Of a stretch of DNA of 64,000 nt, positions 53,068-61,507 are shown piece after piece (positions within the stretch are counted from its first letter, which is position 1; every line of letters begins with the position of its first letter). The DNA is from Aurantiochytrium sp. KH105 (Eukaryota > Sar > Bigyra > Thraustochytrida > Thraustochytriidae). The stretch lies in the NCBI GenBank assembly GCA_003116975.1, contig BGKB01000070.1:257810-321809 (forward strand). The letters run 5' to 3'. The position numbers and the translations under genes were made by a program. The notes under the pieces are model-generated. The model had not been told where the DNA came from. It searched no databases and worked only from the letters and a program-made list of their open reading frames with translations.

Positions 53068-54303
53068 TCAGAGAACTTCAGGCGTTGCGAACACTTTCAT
53101 GCGCCTGCCACCATTGGTGACCTCGAGCATTTGCTTTGCATTGTGATGAGAAAGCCCTGATTGACCGAGCGTCTTGATGCCTGGGAAGTCAACAGGCGCA
53201 ATCAGAGCAAGTTGCCAGCCTTTGCAGTGCTCCTTGAGCTGGGATCCAAGGGCAGTGAAGATGGACTGTATTGGTCCTTTGAAGCGGGGTCCATACGGTG
53301 GATTGGTGACGATAGCCCCTCTCGAGCATAGACCCGCTTTCATGGAATCTAGCTGGATGGCAGGCGACGCAAGGCCTTCCACGGTGATATCGCGCTGCTC
53401 AAAGGCGCACCAGTCTTGAACGCCTGCTCGTTCTGCGCACTTCTCGGCGATTTCCACCGCGGCGCGCTCCCGATCAAAGCCGAAGGCAATCGGCCCACTT
53501 CCTTGCGGAGGACGATCCTTGCGCACAGACATGACTTCTTCAATGACTTGCGCGAATCGTTGCTCGTCAAAACTGGGCCAGTCTGCGAATGCATAGGCGC
53601 GGTTCGGATGCTGCTGGAGGCGCACAAGTCCAGGAGCACAGGTTGCAAGGATGAGGGCTGCCTCGATGGGCAGCGTCCCTGAGCCGCAAAAAGGGTCCAC
53701 GATTGCGCTTGGGAGCTTGAGATCGGAGACTGTGTTGCTTTCAGCAGCCGCCCATGAAGACAAGTGGGCGCCAGCCGCCAAGGTTTCCCGGAGTGGCATA
53801 GGAGTGGCAACTTGCTGGCGGTACCAGCGTTTATGGAGATTATCCCCGCTGCTGTTGATTGATACGGTGAATTGGTCATGCTTGAAGGAGATGACGATTT
53901 CTTGCTCATTGGCCGACCTTTCGTTCGAGTATCTGTCGAGAGCACTTTTCACGGCCTCCTCAAGAAGTGCCGTATTAATCAGCTTGGACTTTTTAGAGCT
54001 CGCGCGAACGATTAGTTTGGTGTCGCGGGGTTGCAGGAAGGGTGTCCAGTCCATCCTTCGTAGCTTTTGCACGAGTTCTTTCTTGTGTGTGCTCTTGCCG
54101 TGGCCTACACGGACAAGAACGCGCGACGATGTGCGCAGCCATAGGTTGGCCCGGTAGATTGCTTGGTCGTGGCCTCGAAAGTCAACGCCACCAGCCAAAG
54201 CTTTGGGCAACGAAAAGTTTCCAAAGGGCGTGGTCTGAAGCTCGCGCAGCGTGAGAGCCTCGAGCCCGGGCGCCGCAACGGCGAAAAGCTCGCGCGGCCG
54301 CAT
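53068..54303 (-). CDS. THUMP-domain RNA guanine-N2 methyltransferase (RlmL/Trm14 type)
   Basis: 411 residues; ATG at 54303. The N terminus (FAVAAPGLEALTLRELQ) and the following region (about 60-170: GVDFRG, IYRANLWLRTSSRVLVRVG) are the ferredoxin-like and THUMP parts of the bacterial RlmL/YcbY N-terminal half. Residues about 180-411 are a class I SAM-dependent methyltransferase: motif I DPFCGSGTLPIEAA at about 200-213, a GFDRERAAVEIA segment, and the catalytic TNPPYGPR at about 331-338. Such enzymes make m2G in rRNA or tRNA. The strong resemblance to bacterial RlmL suggests a bacterial or organellar origin. An N-terminal targeting peptide is not obvious. It is convergent with the PAS gene. 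Confidence 0.85.
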   Translation of the reverse strand: MRPRELFAVAAPGLEALTLRELQTTPFGNFSLPKALAGGVDFRGHDQAIYRANLWLRTSSRVLVRVGHGKSTHKKELVQKLRRMDWTPFLQPRDTKLIVRASSKKSKLINTALLEEAVKSALDRYSNERSANEQEIVISFKHDQFTVSINSSGDNLHKRWYRQQVATPMPLRETLAAGAHLSSWAAAESNTVSDLKLPSAIVDPFCGSGTLPIEAALILATCAPGLVRLQQHPNRAYAFADWPSFDEQRFAQVIEEVMSVRKDRPPQGSGPIAFGFDRERAAVEIAEKCAERAGVQDWCAFEQRDITVEGLASPAIQLDSMKAGLCSRGAIVTNPPYGPRFKGPIQSIFTALGSQLKEHCKGWQLALIAPVDFPGIKTLGQSGLSHHNAKQMLEVTNGGRRMKVFATPEVL

Positions 54304-54676
54304 TCTGAGAGATGGTTTTGTTGGTGCTGCTGCCCCGGTAGGTTTGGGCCTAGGCCTAGGCTAAAAGAAGAAAAAGAGGGAGCTTCAAGCTTGACCCTTG
54401 GCGCTGTGCCGCCTCGCGTTCAACACCTTGCCTTTTCTTGCGCGAGCGGGTGGGTCGGGCAATTTTTTTACGCAATCAAGGGGTTTTGTGATTTTGGCAG
54501 GGATTTGGCGATTTCGGTGACGACTCTTGAAAAGTTAGTCAAAGCTCTTCGGAAAATCAGGACAAAGAAACCAAAAGGAAAGAACTTGAAAGTTTGAGTC
54601 TATGCGGGCACGTACTCGATTATGATCAAAAACAAAGAGGTTAGCATTGCTCGGATATGTTCAGCATCCATGCTAG
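54304..54676. other. Spacer upstream of the methyltransferase gene
   Basis: A short spacer between two minus-strand genes. It contains the tandem palindrome GGGCCTAGGCCTAGGCTA (54347-54363), 44-60 bp upstream of the methyltransferase ATG, and an AT-richer part towards the RasGAP-like gene's 3' end with GCTAGCTAGCTA near 54672. Confidence 0.55.
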
Positions 54677-56317
54677 CTAGCTAAAAGACGAAAAGACAGC
54701 CAGAATGGCACCTCGATTGGCCATGAGGAAAGCGTCAAGATCAGCGGTTTTCGCTCGAGCCGCATCTGGCGTTGCAGCGTGGTTGGCAAGGTGCTGCAAA
54801 TGACGAGCAACATCCACGAGTACTCGTTGTGCATGAGTAGAACGTGGAACTGAGACCAGGCTCGGGTTGATGAACTTGAGAATGATGAAGCCGCCAAGGA
54901 GTGGCTCGCGCAGACCGGGCGGGGCGAGCGCGGCAAGTTGACGGCACAATAAGCGCATGCCTGCAGGAACGGCGTCGGGTCGAAGCTTGCGAAGAATACG
55001 TTCTGCCAGAATGGCGGGGTCTGAAGAAGGCCCATTCTTGGATTGTGCAGGGTCGAGTGCGCTGTCAAGAAGGGCACTCACCGCCGCCTCGCACTCGGGC
55101 CGTCGCAGATATGTCGTGAGAAAGAGAGAGGCAGCACTACTGCTCGAGCGCAGCCATGCTGCACCTTCGACGCTGCTTTCCTTGTTTTCGGCGCCTGAAT
55201 GCGCTTGCAGTTCAGCCTCAAGAAGGTCCTCGGCGAGATTCGCGAGCAAAAGCTGCTGCCGCGGATCGCTTTCTACATCCGCAAGGCAGAGTGAAAAAAG
55301 TTCTTGCAAAACTTGTTTTCGTTGCGGAAGCGAAAACTCTTGGTCGCATTTGAGGAAAGAGGTGACGCAATCTGGTGATTGTGTGAGAAGCTCGACGACA
55401 AGACCCGAGCGAGCACGCCACCACTCGAGCGTACGGGTATTATCCTCCGCAGATGTATGCTTGGGTCCAGCTTTCCCTGCACCGGTTGAGAGCGTGCTCG
55501 TTTTCGAAGCTGGCGGTGTTCGTGCTCGGGCAGGGAAGCGAAAGCGTGACCGCGTATGTGGGCTGGGCATTGGCAATGAATGAGTCGAGTGTGACGAGGC
55601 GCCAACGCTTGCAGGCGAAGTACCGCCCTCGGGAGTGCTGCTCGCGCTGCAATTTGGCACTTTCGAGGCGGGAAATGGAGAGCTTGGGGTGGATTGCGTC
55701 CGTTCGCGCGGGGACGATGTTGGTGATGGAAGAACAGGTGATGACCGTGAAGAGGACCGTCGCATTTTGCGTACGACGCCATCGAGCATGGAAATTCCCC
55801 GCGCGCGTGTGGATTGCGGCCGCGGTGCAGATGAAGATGTGCCGAGGTCATTGGCTTGTTGCCTCTCCTCGCTGCGCCATCTCGCGAGCCTGGGAAGACG
55901 TTGGCCAGAAGCCGAGCTGCTTTGTCTGACAAGTTTAGGCGGTTGGTGTAGTTTGGGTGACGACGCGGCAGCAACGAGGCGGAAAAATCGGCGGAGATCT
56001 TCAAGCTGCTGCGCAAGAGATTCGCTCGCTCCCGTGGGAGATTTGGCCTCTTCGGAGGAATCGATGCCTTCCTCGGCGGAGAGATTATCATCAACCGTAA
56101 TGCGGAGCTTGCTCACCGCGGCACCGAGCGTGTCAGCGACGTTCTGATGCTGCTGCAGCTTGGTCGGGCTCATGTTCTTGGGAAATGATGAGTGGAGTGA
56201 GGACGGAGACGCGAGCGGGGAGGGAGTAGAAGATTGTGTCAAAGACGTCGGCGGGAGCGGTGGGGGGGAAGCCGCTTCTGGTTCGCAAAAGCCTTGCGTG
56301 CTTTGGTGGCTGCGCAT
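54677..56317 (-). CDS. RasGAP-domain protein
   Basis: 546 residues; ATG at 56317. Residues 1-290 are Ser/Pro-rich and probably disordered (many SP and RSxS sites). Residues about 300-546 resemble a Ras GTPase-activating domain: a long helical segment, an LRSSSSAASLFLTTYLR stretch where the arginine-finger loop would fall, and the conserved FIILKFINPSLVSVPRS block (about 474-490), corresponding to the FLR-x-hydrophobic-x-PA motif. It is followed by VLVDVARHLQHLAN. RasGAPs accelerate GTP hydrolysis by Ras-type GTPases. No C2, PH or IQ domain accompanies it. The domain is divergent, so catalytic competence is uncertain. Confidence 0.68.
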   Translation of the reverse strand: MRSHQSTQGFCEPEAASPPPLPPTSLTQSSTPSPLASPSSLHSSFPKNMSPTKLQQHQNVADTLGAAVSKLRITVDDNLSAEEGIDSSEEAKSPTGASESLAQQLEDLRRFFRLVAAASSPKLHQPPKLVRQSSSASGQRLPRLARWRSEERQQANDLGTSSSAPRPQSTRARGISMLDGVVRKMRRSSSRSSPVLPSPTSSPRERTQSTPSSPFPASKVPNCSASSTPEGGTSPASVGASSHSTHSLPMPSPHTRSRFRFPARARTPPASKTSTLSTGAGKAGPKHTSAEDNTRTLEWWRARSGLVVELLTQSPDCVTSFLKCDQEFSLPQRKQVLQELFSLCLADVESDPRQQLLLANLAEDLLEAELQAHSGAENKESSVEGAAWLRSSSSAASLFLTTYLRRPECEAAVSALLDSALDPAQSKNGPSSDPAILAERILRKLRPDAVPAGMRLLCRQLAALAPPGLREPLLGGFIILKFINPSLVSVPRSTHAQRVLVDVARHLQHLANHAATPDAARAKTADLDAFLMANRGAILAVFSSFS

Positions 56318-56505
56318 GGTGGTCTCAAAGAATGGCTACAGCAGACAAGACGAATCCTGAATTACTTGGTCGTCGCTCAAGCGAGCGGCCCAGGGACGAG
56401 AGGGGATTGCAATGTTTTCTCAGGTTGCGTCTTCCGATCCGGAGACAAATTTTCGGGACACGAGTCGATGCTTCCGACGCTTCTCCCTTGCCAGATTTTT
56501 AAAAT

Positions 56506-56509
<4 letters not shown>

Positions 56510-56541
<32 letters not shown>
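56510..56541. repeat. (GT)n microsatellite
   Basis: About 16 uninterrupted GT units in the divergent spacer, near the RasGAP-like start. Confidence 0.95.
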
Positions 56542-56542
<1 letters not shown>

Positions 56543-57170
56543 GATTTTGCGTGCCTCGCTTTCGTCGGTGTTTTCGTTTCGCTCCAAAATCACACCTACT
56601 TACGAGGTCGTGTACGTAAGCGCTGTTCGTGCAAGGCGGGGAGCAAGCCTGGAGCGGAGGAGAAGCACAATGTGCTCCGTCACGAACCTGACGAGCGACC
56701 CTCGGGACACTACTTTTGGCCCCACCCTTGAAATGAAAGACTCGTATCAGCAAGGGGCGATCAACCCGCGGAAGGTCCGCCTGCTAGTCGGCTTGGCTCC
56801 CCTGGACGAGCCGCAGGTCAACAAGCTAGCTAGCCAGCGAGCTAGCGAGTCCTTTCTCTTTGGTCCGAGTTGGGTGAGACTCGAGCGTGGGTGGGACGTC
56901 GTGATGCTGAAGCGAGATCAACGGGCGCTCGCCCGATGGCTAGCTCGCTCACCTGCAAGGGGTTTGTCTATGAAGCAGCTTTCAAGTTCGCGCGTTGATA
57001 TCGTCGTAGAATTTCGTGAATGATGACCTGCGACACGTGTCCCGTGATTTCGGAGCTAGCGCACGCCCGTCCCGGGAGGGCGCTCGCGACCGTCCGGCCG
57101 GCGAGCAGGAGTCGCAGGCGCTCCCGGCGCCTGCACCAGTCTTCCGCGCAGCCGAGCCAAGCAAGCTCCG

Positions 57171-57200
57171 GCTCGGCTCGGCTCGGCTCGGCTCGGCTCG
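57171..57200. repeat. (GCTCG)6 pentamer repeat
   Basis: Six perfect GCTCG units, the same type of pentamer expansion as the GAGCC array upstream of the PH gene. Confidence 0.9.
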
Positions 57201-57971
57201 GATGCCTGCCGACGACCGCGACGACTCGTCCTCCGCCCGCGAGCTCGAGTCGCCGTCCCGAGCGCCGTCCCGCGCGAAGGGTTCTCCTCCGCGCGAGGGC
57301 CTTGCGCGGGCGCCGCTGGATGGAGGGAGGGATGGAGGGATGGATGTACCGGCGCCGATCGATGGATGGCCGCCCGCGCGAACGGCTTTGCGCGCAACGC
57401 AAAAGCGCAGCCGGCGCGGCCCGCGAGGTCGCGCGCGGGAGAGAGCTCGCGAGGGCGAAGGTCGCCGGCCTGCGCGAGGCGAGGCGAGGCAGGCGAGGCA
57501 GGCGAGGCGGGCGCCGCGCTGGAGAGATGTGATGTGCGAGACCGAGACACGCGCTCTGCGTGGACGCGTGCTTGGTAACCGTCATTCGCCGGCCGTGGAG
57601 GCCAGCCGGTTGGCCGAGCTCGCGAGCGCGCGGGGGTAGCTGGACTTGTAGAAGGAGGTGCTGGTCTTGCTTGTGGAATGATGGATGGAATGGAGGAGCA
57701 AAGGCTTGGCGAAGGCGTCGGCGGCTCGAACTTGGAGCTTGGCGTTGAAAAGGGTGTAAGATGAGAGGCTGGTTGGGACCTTGGCATTCGCCGTCTCGAG
57801 CATCACTGGCCGAGTGAGTTCCTCGTGCTGTCTTGCATCGTCCCTTTCATCAAGAAGCGTCAATCAACTCAAACAGATGCGTGCGATGATCTTTGTCGAT
57901 GGCGAAGGGAAGAAAGAGGCGTGATGATCTTTGTCGACGGCGAATGAACGTAATGATCTTGACTGAGAGTA

Positions 57972-57999
57972 TAGGCCTATAGGCCTAGGCCTAGGTAGG
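57972..57999. promoter_or_regulatory. Tandem TAGGCCTA palindrome array
   Basis: TAGGCCTATAGGCCTAGGCC followed by TAGGTAGG: overlapping palindromes built on GGCCTA. The same core lies upstream of the methyltransferase gene (54347-54363) and the DCAF15-like gene (43921-43928). A regulatory role is inferred from this recurrence only. Confidence 0.4.
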
Positions 58000-58574
58000 A
58001 AAGTGTTGGTCGCAGAGAGGTCAGGCGTTGTCTCTGGCGAGCGAAACACCAAATCTTTTATTCTTTTCACCCGTTCACTACCTCTTGTTCTTGGATTTTC
58101 ACAGGCCACCTTTAAGCTTGTCCTCAGTGGCGGCTCGCACTCTTTCCCGGCGCGACCCCTCCGCCTGTCAAAAAGAAAACTCCATCCTATCCCTTGCTCT
58201 CTTCCTCTTACACCCGCCCATTGCACCCGCCCACCTCCTTTTTTCTCCCTGACTGACTGGCCCCATAAGTTCTTTTTTAACCCTTCTTGCCAAACACAAA
58301 CCAACCAAGCTGCCGCCGATGCTCACGCCTTCGACGACGCGCACCAACACCAGCGCGGGTTTCCTTGTCCTCCCTCCTCCTGCTCATGCTGAGCATGCGT
58401 CCGAGCAGGTTCTTCTTCTCATTCTCTACCCGCAATCGACGCCGCAATGCTTGCTTTTGCCTAACCAGTTGTCCTCCTCGTTGTTAGCATCGGTCATGTG
58501 CTTTTGGCGAGGCAAGGCGGGCGAGGCGAACGGCGGCGGCGGCAGCTCCACAACCCGCGCGCGCGGCTCCGTCG

Positions 58575-60623
58575 ATGCCGGCGGGGGCGCGGCAGAAGGC
58601 GCAGCGCAGCGAGGAGGTCCCCGACGTGGCGGCGGCGCTGCAGCAGGCGCGGCCGCTCGGCCCGCAGGCGCAGGCGCAGGCGCGGGAGCCGCCGGCGCGA
58701 GAGCCCATGACGGACGGCGAGGAGCCGCGCGAGGCCGCCGAGCCCGCGCGCGAGGCCGCTGCGGCGGGCGCGGCGGGCGCGGAGGCCGCGGAGGCGAAGG
58801 ACGTCGCCCGCACCGCGGCCGAGGCCGAGTCCGCGACCGCGACCGCGACCGCGGCCGCGACCGTCGAGGCCGCGGCAGCTCCGGCGGAAACGAAGGACCG
58901 CTTCGCGGAAGACGAGCAGGAGCTGCGCGCCTACGAGGAGAGCGCCAAGGCCGTGGCGGCCAAGGTGCAGCGGCAGCAGGAAGGCAAGGAAAGCGCCATG
59001 CTGGACGAGCAGCACAAGGATGAGGCGTACCTGACGGTGGACGAGATCCAGGCCCTGCTCGAGGAGCAACGGGCCGACATCCGGCGTGCCCAGGAGGGCC
59101 AGGGCGCCGGCCGCGGGCTCATGTCGACCCTCGGCCTGGTCTCCGCTCCAGGCGAGGCGCTCAGCGAGGAGGCTAAAGACCAGATCGGTGCGTGGTACCT
59201 GGAGCGATCGAGGTACATTCCTCTGCGGCTCGAGTACAAAGAGCGGGCGCGGCTCCGGTTGATCCACGCGATCATGCGCTCGAGCGATTACGCCAACGTC
59301 GTAGACGGCCGCGAGTTCAAGACGGAGGCCAAACGTCTGCACGCGCTCATCAAGTGTGTAATGGCTACGCTCACGGGTGTCGCGACCGCCTACAAGTATG
59401 ATTTTGCGCAGCGACTCGTGGAAGATCGTAACTTTGCCAAATATTCAACCACCTTTCGAAGGGTCTTCGAGGTCGGTCGCAGGTACAAGGTCATGAATCC
59501 GGAAAAGATGAGGGGCACGTACGGAAAGATGATTTACCTCTTGCAGGACTCGATGATCCCCGAAGTGCGCGAGACGCTCGAGTTCTCCCTCGTCTCTCCC
59601 ATGCAAACAGTGTACTCGTTGCTCAAGTCCAAGGGTGCGTTGGACGTGCTCCGCGATGAGAACATCTCGACGGCGACGATGGAGATTTTGCCAGACGGCA
59701 AGACGCGGCCTCAGATTCAGCGTGAGATCAAGCTCAAGGAGCGAGCGATCGAACTCATTTCGCGCAAATACAGCAGTCGCAGCTATGAATCCAAGACGGA
59801 CATTACAGCAGACGAGATCAAGCGCTGTCTGTACAGCATCGGCGACAACTCCTCGTACCTGAATAGCAACTGCAAGCCGATTGACTACATCATTACCTTG
59901 CTCAAGGAGAACTTTGGTGGCGAGAACGTGGGCTCCTCCAAGTGGTCATTGGCCATTTACGGCGGCGACTCGGGGTCTCGACTTACGCACACGCACGAGC
60001 GTCAGTACCATTATGTGCTGCAGTCGCTCACGCTCTGGCGTGAGATTGTTCACGACATGTTCCGTCTCTGGAGTGTGGCCGAGAGCGATCTTCTCGACGC
60101 GGAGAGCCCTTACAAGTTACGCAACACGGGCCAGGGCGTGCATCGTCTGCAGCCTGCACCGCTCACGTCGAAAGCTATGCATGGCATCCTCTATGCTGTG
60201 CAGCAGCGTCTTGGGCACACTGTCGAGGGTTGGGTGGGCTCGAGCGTGATTCACCTGGGCGACAGCAACGTGCCGAACGCTTTGCTTTTTATCGACAAGT
60301 ACAATCAGGTCCCACGCATCCTCAATGCGCTCGTCAGCTGTCTCAAATTTATCATCAACAAGCTTCCGGAAGACCCCGCTCTCGTGGACCTTGTCGAGGC
60401 GCGCTTCGGCTCCGTGGAAGACGCCGTCCGTACCATTTTGCAGGATTTCTTCAAGCGTGCTTTCGACGGTTCGGGCGCGGACAACTTTTTCGAGGCTGGA
60501 TCCTGCATTGATGGCCGCCTTACGTCGGCCTGGAACTGGTGCCACCAGCTTCCTGACGCCGAGTACTACTTTCTCTTCAAGCTTGCCGGCTTTCGCTCCT
60601 TTGACGGCGATTTCCAAAGCTAA
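58575..60623 (+). CDS. DUF2009/UPF0652 family protein
   Basis: 682 residues from the ATG at 58575; a second in-frame ATG at 58707 is possible. Residues 1-200 are Ala/Glu-rich and disordered or coiled. Residues about 205-680 match the conserved DUF2009 (UPF0652) family along their whole length: YLERSRYIPLRLEYKER, FEVGRRYKVMNPEKMRGTYG, LLQDSMIPEV, ATMEILPDGKTRPQIQ, CLYSIGDNSSYL, SLTLWREIVHDMFRLW, GWVGSSVIHLGDSNVPNAL and FFEAGSCIDGRLTSAWNWC. The family occurs in plants, amoebae and protists. I know no experimentally established function. The very high conservation suggests an enzyme-like core. Confidence 0.92.
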   Translation: MPAGARQKAQRSEEVPDVAAALQQARPLGPQAQAQAREPPAREPMTDGEEPREAAEPAREAAAAGAAGAEAAEAKDVARTAAEAESATATATAAATVEAAAAPAETKDRFAEDEQELRAYEESAKAVAAKVQRQQEGKESAMLDEQHKDEAYLTVDEIQALLEEQRADIRRAQEGQGAGRGLMSTLGLVSAPGEALSEEAKDQIGAWYLERSRYIPLRLEYKERARLRLIHAIMRSSDYANVVDGREFKTEAKRLHALIKCVMATLTGVATAYKYDFAQRLVEDRNFAKYSTTFRRVFEVGRRYKVMNPEKMRGTYGKMIYLLQDSMIPEVRETLEFSLVSPMQTVYSLLKSKGALDVLRDENISTATMEILPDGKTRPQIQREIKLKERAIELISRKYSSRSYESKTDITADEIKRCLYSIGDNSSYLNSNCKPIDYIITLLKENFGGENVGSSKWSLAIYGGDSGSRLTHTHERQYHYVLQSLTLWREIVHDMFRLWSVAESDLLDAESPYKLRNTGQGVHRLQPAPLTSKAMHGILYAVQQRLGHTVEGWVGSSVIHLGDSNVPNALLFIDKYNQVPRILNALVSCLKFIINKLPEDPALVDLVEARFGSVEDAVRTILQDFFKRAFDGSGADNFFEAGSCIDGRLTSAWNWCHQLPDAEYYFLFKLAGFRSFDGDFQS

Positions 60624-61507
60624 AACCCCTCGCTCACAACTCCTGCCCTTACCCCCTTCTTTAGTAGTATACGTATGCGTAGAAAATATAGCTTGCCAGC
60701 CATCATTCCCGAGATTACCGGCATGGCATTTCCCAAAGATCTTCGTGTTCGGGGTCGACATCCCCGGCCTCTCACGCAGCAGCCGCAGCCGCAGCTTGGC
60801 CCCGGCTCGCAGTCGACGCGCCGGTCCCTTGCGCGTCGCTGTCGCTGCGTCACGGCCCCGGCGCTCGCTGCTTCCGCGGAGGTTGGCCGCCGTCCTCTCC
60901 GCCTCGCTCTTGCGTCCGTCGCGTCTCGCCCGCCTCGCCGCCGCGCCCGCCGCCCCGAGCCACGCCAGCCACGCCGCGCCAAGCCAAGCCACGGCAAGCC
61001 AGCCAACCAAGCCAGCTCGTGCCGCACGTGCCGCACGTGCCGCCGTCGTTGCGCTGTACGCGTCGCGTTGTGTGCGTGCAAGAGGTAGCAGGGGCTAGCG
61101 CCGCTCTAGGCGGCCTCCCTTTCACGCCGCGGCGCCGCGCTTTTCACGCGCTTTCCGCGCGCGTCGGCGCCGCTGCGCTGGGCTCGCTGCGCCGCTCGCG
61201 CCGCTCGCGCCGCCGCGCTTCGCCGCGCGCGCGAGGATCCGCGCGGAAAGCGCTCCGGAGAAGCGCGGGGCGCGCGGAGCGGAAGAGAGCGGCGCGGAGC
61301 GGCGTCGGGAGCGGGACGTACAGGAGCGAGGAGCAAACACTTGCGGCAAAGACGCAAGCAAAACAAGCACGCGCTGCACGCGCGGCGGGCTTGGCGAGGA
61401 AGGGAAGGCGAGGCAGACCGAGAACAGCGCGAGGAAGGCGGGCGAGGAAGGCGGGCGAGGAAGGCGGGCGAGGAAGGCGGGCGAGGAGCAGCGAGGAGCG
61501 CGGGAAG
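60624..61507. other. GC-rich spacer upstream of the MORN-adenylate kinase gene
   Basis: The DUF2009 3' region followed by a GC-rich promoter/leader. The MORN-kinase frame stays open back to about 61019, but this part is low-complexity Arg/Ala and lacks family similarity, so I treat it as non-coding. It includes GCCGC and CACGTGCCG repeats near 61020-61050 and the 13-bp repeat below. Confidence 0.5.
61431..61482 (+). repeat. Four perfect copies of a 13-bp repeat
   Basis: GAGGAAGGCGGGC is repeated four times without gap, ending 25 bp before the MORN-kinase ATG. It therefore probably lies in the leader or core promoter. Confidence 0.92.

Larger units (their letters stand above)
56318..58574. 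other. Long repeat-rich divergent spacer
   Basis: 2.26 kb between the RasGAP-like and DUF2009 genes. It contains (GT)n (56510-56541), (GCTCG)6 (57171-57200), a GGGATGGAGG run (about 57322-57345), GAGGCAGGC repeats (about 57475-57515) and a GGCCTA palindromic array (57972-57999). Frames open on both strands at about 57000-57600 are Arg/Ala-rich with no family resemblance, and are best seen as a GC effect. No gene is supported. Confidence 0.5.

Noticed and set aside
56968-57639. Overlapping 200-codon frames on both strands
   Set aside because: Arg/Ala/Pro-rich products typical of GC-rich DNA, embedded in simple repeats, without family similarity.
61019-61507. Upstream extension of the MORN-kinase frame
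   Set aside because: Low-complexity Arg/Ala translation across a repeat; the MORN region begins soon after the ATG at 61508, which fits the family.
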